A stretch of 64,000 bases of DNA from Brachionus rotundiformis (GCA_016802295.1 JAESIW010000137.1:1665318-1729317); one strand, 5' to 3'; positions 1-12,751 are shown, numbered from the stretch's first letter. Numbers and translations: made by a program. Notes: generated by a model from the letters alone, not told the origin.

Positions 1-1106
1 TTTATGATTAATTTTTTATTTATAGTTAAAAATAAGTGTTCTAATTTAAGTCTTAAGATGGGCTGATATAACAAATATTAGTAAACGCAGTTTGTATACA
101 AAGGAAACATATTAGCCTTGTAATCTGCTCTGGACGAAAAATTATATCTTTTTCCAAAATACAAACTTACAACAAACCGATCTTAAAATTTGCTTTTCTA
201 TCACGCTCAAGATTAATTAAGTACTAGAGACAGATGAAAACGAAACAGAAGACTTAAGCTTTTCATTTTTAATTGATAAAAAGTATAAAAATGAGTCAGT
301 TTAATTGTAGAATTCTTTTAAAAACGAGTAATTAAATATATCTTTTAGATATGATAAAAAAATTTATTATTGATGTTTATGTGACCGAAAAGACAGCTTG
401 AAAATGGTCTTAATATTGACATTTTATCTTTGTAAATATTTGATTTATGAGTTTTTTTCACGCCTATTTTAATATTTAATGATGAAATAAAATTAATTAC
501 ATAAAAAATTTTACAAATAGAAAAAATTAAATACAGTCGATTGATTTTCTGGTTGAATTGGCAAATCAGAATTTTATCGAGCAAAATTTGGATAATCAAA
601 TATGAAAAAAAATATATAGGAATTTGTTTTATCAAGACTGAAAGATGTTTTTTTTTAGATATAATTCTGAATATATTAATTTTAAAGGAAACCTTTTCAA
701 CAAAAAAGCTTTGAAAAATATGTAAGCATTTTATGATTTCAAAATGAATGTGATTTTTTGGCCTCTTTAATTATAATAAATATACATTTTGATTATTTTA
801 TAGATAACTTTTATAATAAGAAATTTCTTTGTAAAATTTTAATTTAGCATAAGATAATTACATGATCTGATTTGGGCTGACACCAAAGTTTGCTCAAAAA
901 AAAATTCATACTTTTTTCTATTGAAATAATTGTGATTATTAAAAATTTAGGCTTATGAATGTGAAAATTAGACATTAATTTCGTCAATAACTTTATTATC
1001 TATTTCATTATTATCTATTTTAAATCATTTTTTATAAAAATTTAAATTATATAGAAAAATTATTCTGCATATTTACATATTTTTGTTTTATCCTGTTAAT
1101 TAGTAG
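1..1106. other. intergenic, no gene seen
   Basis: Very AT-rich sequence. The only long open frame (345-635, minus) is Ile/Asn/Lys/Phe-rich with no recognisable domain, which is what AT-rich DNA gives by chance. Confidence 0.6.
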
Positions 1107-1185
1107 AAGTTGACTATTATTTTCACCAATTTTGTCTAGATTATTTGATTTTAGCTAGAAATCAATGATAATTTAAAAAAATTTT
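1107..1185. repeat. direct repeat, left copy flanking a Ty3 fragment
   Basis: The first 64 bases match 1921-1984 with a single mismatch and then decay. The two copies flank the retroelement fragment in the same orientation, about 814 bp apart. They contain no coding sequence. Confidence 0.75.
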
Positions 1186-1920
1186 AAATTTGAACAGTGG
1201 GGTAGTAGTTAACGAAGTTTTAAGTTTTTCAAATACTTCCTGGTGCTCATCAGCCCACACAAACTCAGTTTCATTGTGGGTCAATTCATACAATTTTTGA
1301 GCTATCTTAGCAAAATCCTTAACAAATTTACGGTAATATCCACATAATCCTAAAAAACTTCTAAGTTCTTTCTTATTTTTAAACCCTTGTAAACTGTTAA
1401 TGGCACGTATTTTTGCTGGATCCGGGCGAATTCCTTGGGAGGAAACTAAATGACCCAAATAAATAAGCTCCGGTCTGCAAAATGAGCATTTGGATCCTTT
1501 AATCCTTAAGTTAGCTTTCCTAATACGATCTAATATTAGTTTTAAATGTGCCATATGCTCCTCAAATGATTTTGAAAATATTATGACGTCATCTAAGTAT
1601 ACAAGGCAGCACGTCCACTTTAATCCCGCATAAGCAGCGTTCATATTTTTCATTAAGGCTATCGTCAATTCTTGGAAGAGGGTATACATCCCTTTTAGTG
1701 ATAGCATTAACTTTTCCATAATCAACGCAAAAGCGTACAGTGCCGTCTTTCTTACCTACAAAAACCACTGGCGAAGCCCAAGGACTCTGACTAGGCTGAA
1801 TAACCCCTTTTTCTAGCATATACTCTATTTGCTCTTCAATGACCTTCTTTTACTTTATTCCGGCCTTATACGGCGGGCTATTCACTGGTAAGTTACCTCC
1901 AGTGGGAATATGATGTGTAA
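1186..1920 (-). mobile_element. Ty3/gypsy reverse transcriptase fragment, internally deleted
   Basis: Read on the minus strand, the 5' part (about 1690-1915) holds the segment before and into the RT fingers, with landmarks GGNLPVNSPPYKAG, GVIQPSQSPWASPVVFVGKKDG and YPLPRIDDSL split across short stretches. It contains one in-frame stop near 1848. The 3' part (about 1190-1640) is in another frame and starts just before the YLDD active-site motif. It then runs through the thumb (LGHLVSSQGIRPDP, SFLGLCGYYRKF) to the start of the connection/RNase H region. Relative to the family, roughly 60 codons of the palm, including the first catalytic Asp motif, are missing between the parts. No LTR, gag, integrase or primer-binding site is visible. 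It is a dead relic. Confidence 0.9.
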
Positions 1921-1999
1921 AAGTTGACTTTTATTTTCACCAATTTTGTCTAGATTATTTGATTTTAGCTAGAAATCAATGATAGTTTTAAAAAATTTG
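1921..1999. repeat. direct repeat, right copy flanking a Ty3 fragment
   Basis: Matches 1107-1185 (one mismatch over the first 64 bases). It begins exactly where recognisable RT coding sequence ends. Confidence 0.75.
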
Positions 2000-2325
2000 A
2001 TTTCTTAAATTCTACTTTTTATAGAACTCTCTATGAAATATAAATTTGGTAAAATTTTTACATGAAAAAAATCTAACAGTTCCAAAAAAATGTTTGGCTT
2101 ACCAAGTTTATCTTTTTTATTCAAAAAGATTGAAGAAAAACTCGAAAGCTGATTTTATTCAGGATTCAGCGCGTACCAATGTGCAATGTGTAATCACGTT
2201 TTACGAAAATATTCACCTTAACACCAGAAAGCCAGACGAGTTTTTATAACTCCTTTTTAAAAAATATAAACTTGAATATTATCTCAAAGAGATAAAGTTA
2301 TCAAAAATTACTCAAAAAAGAATCA
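2000..2325. other. intergenic spacer between two retroelement relics
   Basis: An open frame at 2046-2249 (plus) has no recognisable domain, and I do not call it a gene. Confidence 0.5.
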
Positions 2326-2841
2326 GATATCGAATGCGGTGTCAAAAGCAACAATTGCACTAAGTATCCTTTGAAAGACGTTCAAATGCTGGACACCGAC
2401 CATCTTCAGAGCCCTCTTCACGACCTTTGTCCGCCCATATCTAGAATACGCCGCTCTGGGCTGGTCACCACATCTAAGGAGAGACATCACCAACATAGAG
2501 AATGTCCAAAGGAGAGCTCCCAAATTGGTTAAACAGTTTAAAAACCTTGACTATAGTGAGAGACTGGTGAAACTAAATTTGATCTCCCTGAAGGACAGGA
2601 GGACTAGAGCTGATCTTATTCAATTCTTTAAATATCACACAGGCAATAACATTGTAAACTGGCATGTAGCCCCGCCAACAGTCAACTGAGAGAGAACTTT
2701 TTCACTTATAGAGTGACTATGCCATGGAACGCCCTACCCCAAGAGATCGTTCAATCCATATCTGTCAACCAATTTAAGAACAGATTGGATAAGTACAGAC
2801 GTAAGAAGAAACCAACCATTATTATTATTAAAGAAACTTAA
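2326..2841 (+). mobile_element. 3' end of a Jockey/CR1-type LINE reverse transcriptase, decayed
   Basis: The plus strand reads through the conserved C-terminal region of a non-LTR reverse transcriptase: FVRPYLEYAALGWSPHLRRD, then VQRRAPKLVKQF, YSERLVKLNLISLKDRR and finally PWNALPQ with FKNRLDKY. There is an in-frame TGA at 2372 and a +1 shift with a second TGA near 2687, so it is not functional. The frame closes at TAA 2839-2841. There is no endonuclease domain or upstream RT core, as expected of a 5'-truncated LINE copy. Confidence 0.9.
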
Positions 2842-3102
2842 AATCAACTCTAATACTTTAATTTTTTAGTCATATTTTATATAAATTTTTTCTAATTTAA
2901 GATATTTTAATTTGAAGTTTTTGTAATTAATCGTCCGGGCTTTTTAGTGTTAATCACTGGAAGTCAGATAGTTGACCTGTATTTTAAATTCGTTAATTAA
3001 TAAAACCAGCTTCTATAATCCGATGACTTGCATGTTGTCTATGTACAGTATATTGTTATCAATTTGATTAATAAGGTTTGTTCTCTACAATTTAACTTTT
3101 AG

Positions 3103-3473
3103 GATATTCTAGGAGGGGTATCGAAATTTGTAGAACTGGTTAAAATGACCATTTTTTAGGTTTATCATTACTTCTGGCTACAAAGAGATATATTTTCCAA
3201 AAAAATGATTACAAGTGGTTGGATTTCAAAGGATCAATTCACTAATGACTTATTAAAAATGATTGCTTTAAATACAAAGCTCAATTGTGGACAAATAAAA
3301 TAATAGCAACCTTTACTTAACCAAGCCTAACTTTGGTCAAAAAATTGTTTTTTCATATTTTATAGTGCAAAGCAGCATTCAAAAATAGTCAAGCGCAAGT
3401 AAGAATTGAACTGGTTGAAAACATCTTAGAGCGTTTGCCAGCCAAAAAGAAGTTGAAGCTGGATAGTGAATAA
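3103..3473 (+). CDS. 3' exons of an unrecognised gene
   Basis: Three plus-strand exons join in phase: 3103-3117, 3160-3286 and 3373-3473, stop TAA at 3471. The introns are 42 and 86 nt with GT...AG ends. The translated piece starts DILGGVYHYFWLQRD, continues SKKMITSGWISKDQF and ends ERLPAKKKLKLDSE, with a basic tail. AATAAA signals lie about 40 bp past the stop. I could not find upstream exons between 2842 and 3100, and a LINE relic lies immediately upstream. The call is therefore either the end of a gene whose 5' part is small and unrecognised, or a truncated gene. I do not recognise the family. The second acceptor (CAAAG, not the T-richer TATAG six bases earlier) was chosen because only it keeps phase. 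Confidence 0.45.
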
Positions 3474-4370
3474 CTTGAAGATTAAATGTTGTCCGCTTCT
3501 TTTTTTAATAAACTAAAAATAAATAACGCAAATTTAACTCATTTTAATAATTGACCAGACATTGTACCAAAGTTAATTTGTTTTTTTTGGATTATTTATT
3601 TTAAAAGTTAAAATGACTAAAAAATTTTTATTTTAAATTTTAATAAAATAAATTAAGATCGAGAAATTATTTAGATTTAGAAATCTAGTCTAATCAAAAA
3701 AACTGAAATAACTGGGTTTCGAAAGATAAGTCCATTTGTCTACTATTACATATTCAGAGATAACAATTTAATGCCAAAGTAGAAAAAGGGTTCATACATT
3801 AATTGTAAATATAAATATATTTATAGTTGTGTTTATTTCAAAAAAAAAAAAAAGTTGTCAGAAAATGGTTCAAAGTGTACCAAATTCATAAGGTAAATAA
3901 GGCACGGGCTAAATAGGATAAAAAGATAAATATTTCAAAAAGACAAAAATGTCTTTTTATAAATGTAAATTTCTCAATGCTGATCATTTTCAATTAGTTT
4001 AATAACCAGACTGAGCCTTACAAAACAACGCTAAAAAATTATTAATATATGTTTGCTGATTGAATTTGTTTCTTTAATCATCTTTCTTTGTATTTTGAGA
4101 TACTAAAATAAAAAATATTAATATGAGCCACCAAAACAAACCAGCAATCAAACCAAAACCAAACTAATCTCAAACTGAAGGATGTTTTATTATAGAGCTA
4201 AAAAAAAAAAAAAAGAGAATTAATTCATATTTTATAAATACGATAATAAAAATTAAGTTTAAATAATTTATCCGACGATTAAATTGGAACAAGACAAGAT
4301 ATTTTAATCAGCTCAAAAAAAAAAATTAAAAATAAAATTCAATTTATCTAAAGTTTTTTTTAAACGAGGA
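3474..4370. other. 3' flanking/intergenic
   Basis: AT-rich, with AATAAA motifs near 3507-3520 that could polyadenylate the gene ending at 3473, and A-runs near 3840 and 4200. It lies between convergent gene ends (SERCA ends at 4371 on the other strand). No coding sequence seen. Confidence 0.6.
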
Positions 4371-7300
4371 TTACATCAAGTTAAAAAGGGGATTTTGTTG
4401 CAAAACAACAGCGTACACAGCCCACATCAAACCCAAAGATAACAAGCTTGTAAAAGACTCTTTTTCTTTACCATCAATATAATTTCTAGATACATATTTC
4501 AATGTTTCGTCTAATAAAACAACGGGAATCGATATTTTCAAAACAGCGATCCATTCCTCCAAAGTAAGTGGACATATTTGAAATATTGTCTATAAAAGAT
4601 AAAATATTTAAAATGGGTTTTAATAATTTTTTAGCTTTTTTTATAAATTACATTGAAGACAGGTATGTAGAGGATCATAAAATGTAGTGACATTGACAAC
4701 GCAATGGCTAACATTAACCAAATGTTGGTCCATGGAGGCATTTTGATCAGCGATTGATTTTCCGATAAGCTGTTCATTGCGTTCAACATTTCAATAGTGA
4801 CCAAAACACTTAAAGCCATTGTCATGGGATGCGGATCGTCGAATACATCGCAGTCAATATCAGCCCATTCTTTGCCGCCGCCAGCGCATTGGAAGTGATG
4901 AGTCTAACAAATGGATAAATTAATTTCAAAAAATTAATTAAAAAAAGTTCAAAAAGATTTAAAACTCTCAGGTCTAAGTTCATGCTATTTATGTTTTTTA
5001 TGTAATAAAGTTTAAATTAAATTATTTTTTTTTTTAATTATTTGAGGGTAAAAATAACTTCAAACCATGCCAACACTCTTAAAGAAACTCTTATCCTACC
5101 AATTGATGCCATGAGAGAAGTGGTCCGTCGTGATAAATGACGTACCACCAAGCAGAGGCGCCAACAGTGGCAGCTCCGACATAAACTTTAAAAAGACAAA
5201 AAAATTAATTAACTTCTGTTCATAAAAATATACTAACCAAATGCCAGTAAGTCAAATGTGGTCCATTGCTGGCTTTCATAAACCACCAACAAGACGCACC
5301 GACAGTAGCTGCACCAACATAAGCTACAAACAATAAAATATTATCCTATCTCTAAACAGTCTTTATTTGACTCATTGTATTTGATTTAAAATTTAAAAAA
5401 GTAAAATTTAAATTGGTCACTGGACACAAAAAAGTGTCTGTAGACGACCAATTGGCGCCTATGTGAAACAATACTTACCACCAATAGCCATGTATCTAAA
5501 GAACAACCATGGAGTGATCAGGGACTCTTTGGGAGATCGTGGTCTCTTTTCCATAATGTCCAAATCTGGAGGGTTGAAGCCCAAAGCTGTTGCTGGTAGA
5601 CCATCTGTTACCAAATTAACCCACAACAATTGCACTGGGATCAATGACTCGGGCAAGCCAAGAGCAGCTGTCAAAAATATGCACACAACTTCTCCAATAT
5701 TGGACGAGATAAGATAGCGGATAAATTGTTTCATGTTATTGTAAATGGCACGACCTTCTTCAACAGCAGCCACAATTGAGGAAAAGTTGTCATCGGCCAA
5801 AACCATTTCACTAGCCGATTTGGCAACAGCTGTTCCACTGCCCATAGCAATACCAATTTCAGATTTTTTCAAAGCAGGAGCATCGTTGACACCATCTCCA
5901 GTCATGGCAGTTATTTCACCATGTGACTGCAAGTACTCGACTATTTTGGACTTGTGCGATGGCTCGACTCGAGCAAACATCTTTGCCAAGCGGCAAGCCT
6001 CGCTCTGATCAGCAGGCGACAAATCATCAAACTCACGACCACTGAACGCTCTTCCAGTTGAATTTTCCTCATCGCCAAATATGCCAATGCGTCTACAAAT
6101 TGCCTCGGCAGTGTTCTTGTTATCACCAGTGATCATAATTACTCTAATGCCAGCTTGTTTGCATCTGTTTATGGCGTCTTTGACCTCGGTTCTTGGCGGA
6201 TCCAACATACCAACAACTCCAACAAAAGTGATATTTTGCTCATAGTTGACAAACTTGCGAGAGTCCTCCAAATCAAACGAGTCTTTGCTAGCCGGATTGT
6301 CAACACAACCAAGTGCCAAACATCTCAATGTGTCCTTGCCAGTGCCGTACTGATGTACCAAAGTCAATATTTCCTTTCTCAATGAGTCCGTGAGTGGCAC
6401 AGTCTGGGTTCCTACGCGCACATGTGTACACCTTTCGATCACACTCTCCGATGCTCCTTTGACATACATTCTGGGCTGACCCCTTGGCTGAGCTGGCACC
6501 ACGTAAACACTCATGGACTTACGATCACGTGAAAACTCAAGTGTAAACTCCTTCTTGAACTTTTGCCTAATAACATTGTTGCAGCACATGGCTTTATCTT
6601 GTGGTGACAGGCCAGTTTTGTTTGTGTTGTAAACATTCATTTTTTCAGCCAAAACAGTCAACGCTGTTTCGGTAGCTTCGCCAACTTTTTCGTAGCATTT
6701 CTTGCTATCGTTGTAGTCAAGCGATGAGTCATTGCATACAGCAGCTATGGTGGCCAATTCAACAAGGCCCTCTTTGCTTGAGCAGTCCACTTTTTGGCCA
6801 TTTTGTACAACTGTGCCAACTGGTTCGTAAGTAGAGCCAGTTATTTCGTATTGTTCGATTCTGGGATCGGTGGTCTTGCCATCAAAAATGAACATGCGGC
6901 ATACGGACATTTGATTTGTGGTCAAAGTGCCAGTTTTGTCTGAGCAAATGACAGATGTGCATCCAAGAGTTTCAACTGAGGGCAATGAGCGCACAATGGC
7001 GTTCTTTTTGGCCATTCGTCTGGTGCCCAGGGCCAAACAAGTGGTGATCACAGCGGGCAAGCCCTCGGGTATGGCTGCCACAGCCAAGGCTACAGCTATC
7101 TTAAAGTAGTAGATGGCTCCGCGAATCCATGATCCACCATGAACCGGGTCGTTGAAGTGGCCAATGTTTATGGCCCACACAGCAATGCAGATCACAGTTA
7201 TCACTTTGGACAATTGTTCACCAAATTCGTCCAATTTTTGCTGCAAAGGCGTTTTTTCTTCCTCGGTCTCGCTCATTTCTGTGCGAATTTTGCCAATTTC

Positions 7301-8194
7301 GGTCTGTAGACCAGTTCCAATGACCACACCGCGGCACTTGCCTGCAGCAATATTGGTACCTGAGAAAAGGATATTTTTTTTGTCTTGGTTCACAGCTCTC
7401 TCATCGGGTATGGACTCGTTGTGCTTAATGACAGAGACAGACTCACCGGTCAACAGGGCCTGGTCAATGCGCAAAGTGGTCGAGTAAATGCTTGTGATTC
7501 TGATATCGGCGGGCACTTTATCACCAACTGCCACTTCGACAATGTCACCGGGCACGAGCTCTCTGGCCTTGATGCGTTGCGCCAGACCGGGCTTGTTCTG
7601 ACGGTACACTTTGGCAATCTCTGGCTCGTACTCTTTCAGGGCCTCGATGGCGCTCTCGGCGTTCCTCTCTTGCCAAACACCAACTGCCGCGTTACATATC
7701 AAAATCATCAGAATTACCAGCGGCTCAACAAATGCACCAATGGCACTCTCGTGCTCTTCGTGCTCCTCGAAGATGGCAAGTACCTGAGCGAAAATTATTA
7801 AATTTTAGAAGCTCAAGGCTACGCAAACTACTTACAAATGAAATCATGGCTGCGCCAAGCAGAATTTTTACCAACAAGTCATCAAACTGCTCCAAAATCA
7901 ACTTCCACAATGGCTTGCCTACAAAAACAATATTTACCAACAAGAACCAAATTATTTTTTGTATAATAAAATAAAATTTAAAGAGAAAAAAAACCAAAAA
8001 ATTTTTTTATTTTGAAAATGGAAAAATTTTTTGGATAGGAACAATGTTTGCTATGTACCTTCTTCGGCCGGAAGCTCATTGGGTCCGTATTTGTCCTGGG
8101 CCCGTTTGACTTGCTCGTCCGAGTATCCTTTGTCTTCGTCCACATCGAAATGTTTTAGAACTTCTTCTTTAGACTTAGTCCAAGCTAAATCCAT
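4371..8194 (-). CDS. SERCA: sarco/endoplasmic reticulum Ca2+-ATPase (SERCA)
   Basis: P-type ATPase that pumps cytosolic Ca2+ into the ER/SR lumen. Exons, 5' to 3': 8059-8194, 7836-7918, 5479-7783, one of 5238-5323 or 5100-5185, 4652-4903 and 4371-4589. These sum to 3081 nt, 1026 aa. The start ATG at 8194 begins MDLAWTKSKEEVLKHF, the expected N-terminus. Visible landmarks are the TGES actuator loop (about E187), PEGLP in M4 (about E313), the phosphorylated Asp in CSDKTGT (D355, close to D351 in rabbit SERCA1), TGDGVND in the hinge, and the M7 signature YVGAATVGAS. The C-terminus carries an extra hydrophobic stretch (LLSLGLMWAVYAVVL) after M10, reminiscent of the extra segment of vertebrate SERCA2b. 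An acceptor-like attag lies 5 nt before the ATG. Family assignment is certain; exon edges are hand-built but phase-consistent. Confidence 0.96.
5100..5323 (-). other. mutually exclusive exon pair encoding SERCA M7
   Basis: Exon A (5238-5323) and exon B (5100-5185) are both 86 nt and both start in phase 1. Both encode a 29-residue version of the M7 segment sharing YVGAATVGAS. They differ in the luminal loop (CWWFMKASNGPHLTYWHL versus AWWYVIYHDGPLLSWHQL). Because 86 is not a multiple of 3, using both or neither shifts the frame before the last exons, so exactly one must be used. They are separated by a 52-nt intron. Confidence 0.85.
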
Positions 8195-11100
8195 TTTTGT
8201 CTAATTAAGAGTTGTGATATTTAAAAAAAAAAGAGAGAGAGAGTAGCACACCGATATTTAAACTTCCAAATTTGCGTTCGTGTACAAAAATTTTGTGATA
8301 AAATTTGCACAAATTTTTCTCTTATAAAAAAATAATGATGAATAGAATTTTTTCTTTAATTTTTTTCAAAATTAAAAAATAAAAAAAATCCTATTTTAAT
8401 TTTCTCCAATACTTGGCAAATGTTGATATTGATAGACACCTTTTTGATTTTTCGTCAAATAGTCTAAGTCTCTCAATCTCTAAACAACAACAAAAAAAGG
8501 CTAAAAAAAAGCTTAAATTGTAATTTTTATAGATAAAATTTGCCAAAGAGGAAAACAAAGCGTTGTTAATTTTTATATAAAGCGTTGTTTAAAATAATTA
8601 TCGCTTGAAATATCACTATAGAATAGTATAGAATAGTACTGCAGCCTTATATATTCTATTTGTTTTGTTTTCAAAGTACATAATCCAAGATTTATAGCAG
8701 CTTTTAAATGATAAACTCTCGTGCTAGTATTTATCTGATCCAATTATCTAGCTAAGAAGTTGCTTTGGCAAAAGCTGAATTATCATAATAGAGCTAGAAC
8801 GCTTCTATTAACTCTCAATAGAATCGATAGTTCAATAGAAATAGGGTTAGCTGAATAAGATTATAATAATAGCTTGGGAGTCCTGAAATGAGCCAACTTT
8901 TAAGCAAACGCAACCTTATTGTGTCACTTTGTTATTGGCTGAGTCGGGCTCTTATACATGAAATAGAAATAATTTGCTTAAATTTTAAAAAAGAGAAAAT
9001 TATTTGAAATTTAGATTTTTATAGAAAGAAAAATAATGAAAATTATTTTTCATAAAGTGTTTCGATTTAGTCTTCAGTGAAAGACTTGGTTACGTAGAGG
9101 CTTCTGTAAATATGTAAATAATTTTCTTGCCAACGATTGGGTCGGGTCTGTGTGCATGCAATCTATTTTGTTATCTAATAAATTGGCGGATTGCATCATC
9201 AGTTAATATCTGTATTTAATCAATCAATAGCATTATTATTCCAATGCAAATAACAACTATTCCTAAAAAAGTTAAAATAATAATCGACTTTGGCTTGAGT
9301 CTTATAGATAAAATTCTTAATTGATTTAAAATACAAGCAAAACTTTCTGAAATGAATTAGAATTTTGAGCTAAATAATTTAATCTCATCCTAAAGGTTTG
9401 AGCTTCTGTCTAACTCAGACAGACTCTTCACTTTTACCAACACTTAACTAAACTTTTGTTTGTTTTGATTGAAAATCATAAATGATTTTTGAACTCGGCT
9501 CGATTAAGAAGCCAATATGGCGCTGAGCGTTCTTGCGCACATATTGCCTGGTATTTTCTCTACTATGACAATCTTTTACCAATTTTTTTCCCAGACTTTA
9601 CTCTTAAGACTAAAGATTACCTTCAACATTCACATTTTTAATTATTTACAGTGATAAAGCTTTAAATGAAAAAAATATTTAAACATAATAATGCCAATTG
9701 GAATTGGAAACAAGTTTCACCAATTTAAAATGATTTAGGACCTGATAAGATGAGAAGCCTTATCGCACAAAGTCAAAAATAATACTTCATCGTTTTTAGC
9801 TTTTATTTTTGGATATTATTTTAATAAATTAAATTTTATTTTATAATTTTTTTAATTAAAAATCATGCGATCCCATACAAGTTGTAATTTGATTTTGTTT
9901 GCTTTTAAAAATGGAACTATTTTTCTATTAACAAGACTAGTGGGATCAGTCTGGCCTAGAACTCTTACAGATCCTCTTTTAATCTTTTAATTTGTACAAA
10001 ATTTTACCATATTTTTATCATAAATACCTATTTTAATTTAGCCTAAAAAATTAATAAAAAAAGTCAAATTAAATTCATTAATAATGCTAGATTAGATCTA
10101 ATTCGAAATTATTTTATTTAAATGCTAGGTAAATACAAGCCAAATTAATTTTAATGCGAATAAATATATTATCTCAACAAAAAAAACCTTAAAAGTTAAA
10201 AAAAAACATTATAAATTAGATAATTTTCTATTTTAAAATGTTTGAAAATTTTTTTTTGCTCTGGCAATTCCATGTTCCATGTCAGACTTTTAAAGGAAAA
10301 AAAAAGCTACCGATGCACAATTAGCATGTTTGCTTACAAAATGGAAAGCAATAAAAACTATTTGTTGTTTCCTAAATGATGCATGCTTTGCATTTATTAA
10401 TAATGTTTTCAATCATCTGATAATACTGATTATATACCAAATAAATTGAAATAAGATATTGAACTGATTAACAATTAATTTTGTTTTCTTGATTTATTCG
10501 ATTCTAAAATCTGTTCTATTCAACTTGATTTATTTGAATAGTAAAAGTTCGATTTGCTTGGTCTATAATTTAATTTTAAAAATTAAATTAAAACATATTC
10601 ACCATGGTCAGTAGTTTAATTAGATTCAATTTAATTTATGGCTAAATTGGTGTTAATTTGATTTTCTTTTATGCTCTTTAAATTTATAAGCATTATGTTC
10701 CACATTAGCTTAACTCCATTTGCCTTATAATTTCCCATTATTAACCTTTAAGATTGTCTATAGACATTTTTGTAATTTTTTGATGCCTAATTGAATGTTT
10801 TTAAAGTAAATTAATACTAAAAATAACTTTTAATTTGATATTTCTATTCACTCTAATGGGATTAAAAATTTCATTCAACTTTACCAAATTACAAAGTAAC
10901 ACCGTGGCATTGGTAAATGTATTCATTAATATTTTATCGTAATAAAAAATTATCAAATACTTTAAATTTGATGCTTTTTCAAATAAATAAATTTTGTCAA
11001 CAACAACAAAGTAATAAAAGACATTAAATAACTTTAGCAGAGACAAAAATTCATTAGGGTATTTTTAGAAAATTAATGACTTGAGTATTAATATAGAAAA

Positions 11101-11366
11101 AAAAATTAATAGCGCAAAATTTTAATAATTACTTTTTTTTTGCTTGTAACTATAGAAAAAATATTTTTTCCAATTTTTACCAAATGAAGGAATTAATTAT
11201 TCTAAGAACTTTGTACCATAAGAATGTATTATAACTAATTTACGTATTTAGAACTATTAGCTTATCAATTAGTCTAAAACTTAAAGACAGCTTGAAGTTT
11301 TTAAGCTGATGATAGAATATTTTAATTTGTGATAAATAAGTTCTTTAGAAAAATAAAAAAATCAAG
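8195..11366. other. long intergenic region upstream of SERCA
   Basis: About 3.2 kb, AT-rich. It starts with a GA-rich tract (near 8230) just upstream of SERCA, so promoter elements are likely here, but none can be named with confidence. No exon, RNA gene or repeat family recognised. Confidence 0.5.
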
Positions 11367-11439
11367 TACTTCGAGCGAGGATCGAACTCGCGACCTTCTG
11401 CGTGTAAAGCAGATGTGATAACCACTACACCATCGAAGC
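11367..11439 (-). tRNA. tRNA-Val(UAC)
   Basis: 73-nt cloverleaf on the minus strand with a 7-bp acceptor stem, D arm GTGTAGTGGTTATCAC, anticodon stem TCTGC/GCAGA around loop TTTACAC (anticodon TAC, Val), and a T arm containing GTTCGATC. There is no intron and no encoded CCA. A T-run follows the gene and can act as the Pol III terminator. The first acceptor pair would be a G-U wobble. The sequence is identical to the copy at 12752-12824, which points the other way. Confidence 0.95.
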
Positions 11440-12751
11440 ATTGAGAGCCAAAGAGCTCAATTCAGCACTTAGCTAGATCAAATGAAAATATTTATTGAAT
11501 AAACATGAAATTTATATTATCTATTCTGGGTAAATAATTGCTTTATATCAGAAGGATAAAGACGAGGTTTGATAGTAATTAGAATATCATTGATCAAAAA
11601 GCCAACTTTTATCCGAGAAGATTTATATTCTAAGCGTCTCCCAGAGAAACCTTATTGCAAACACATCAGTTTTGCTTTTTGATACCAAAGATGATTATAT
11701 AAAAAGATGATATTAATCAAAATCAACTAGAATAGCTTGATACCAATAATGGTTAGATACTAAATTCGATCAACTTTGTGCTAGATTTATAAATTATTGG
11801 ATAGATTAGAGAAGTAAATACGAAATAGTTACTAGAATTTAAGCGTTTCTTGGCATCTTTGATTACTACATGATAATTATTTACCATTCTTTAGGAGTAA
11901 AATCATTTGGCAAGAATAAAAAACAATCTGGAAGTAACTTAGAATTGATTTACATAAAATTATTCCCTAATAGCTTATGTTTACTCAACGCTTTGTTTAT
12001 TTGAGAGCTTGATTAATCTAGATGCTAAATTACAAGCTAATGGGAAAATTCATTTCCAACTCATGTTCAAATCAGCTTTAATTAAATATCAAGTGTTTTT
12101 TTATGTATCTCTTTGAAAAATTTAATTTATGCCTAAAATATCAACTGAAACAAATTATAACATAAACAATCTTTTTTGAAATTATTTAATAATTAATTTT
12201 TTCTAAATTAAAGTCTTTCAAATTATCATTTTAGAAAAATTATGTTTGTATATAGTAAAATAGTCTTTTGACTTAATTTGAGTAAATTTGTTTTAATTTT
12301 GATATTTAAAAATTTAATTATTTTCCTAATTATTAATTATCCTTCTCTTGTTGTTAAAGGGTAAATAAATGAAATTGATTTGTTCTGTAATTTATCTCTA
12401 GAGAAAAAATTTTAAACGCTAGTTGAACATATAATTCTTCTTTAGCTTTAGCTGCTCAAAAGTTTAATTTATCTAACGCCAGACTAGCCGTGTTGAAATA
12501 TTTTTATAAGCTTTACTATGTAAATTGGAAAAATTAAGCTTATAAGGAAAAAATATTGAAAATCAATTAAAATAAAGCAATTATGATTTTATAATTATTT
12601 TAAAGAATTATTGACAAAGTTTTTAAATTTTGAAATAAGATTTATTGATTGTTTATAGATGGTTGAGTCTGATAAGTCTTATGTTCAAGATGGTTTACTC
12701 TAATGATGAAAAACTAAACTATAAATTGTTTATATGTATAATAGAATGCAT
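11440..12751. other. spacer between two divergent tRNA-Val genes
   Basis: About 1.3 kb, AT-rich, no gene recognised. The flanks of the two tRNA genes do not match beyond the tRNA itself. Confidence 0.5.

Noticed and set aside
345..635. 96-codon minus-strand ORF
   Set aside because: Ile/Asn/Lys/Phe-rich, no domain; expected by chance in AT-rich DNA.
2046..2249. 67-codon plus-strand ORF next to LINE relic
   Set aside because: No recognisable motif and no splice or start context; may be repeat-derived but cannot be supported.
10801..11046. 81-codon minus-strand ORF
   Set aside because: Low-complexity composition typical of AT-rich non-coding DNA.
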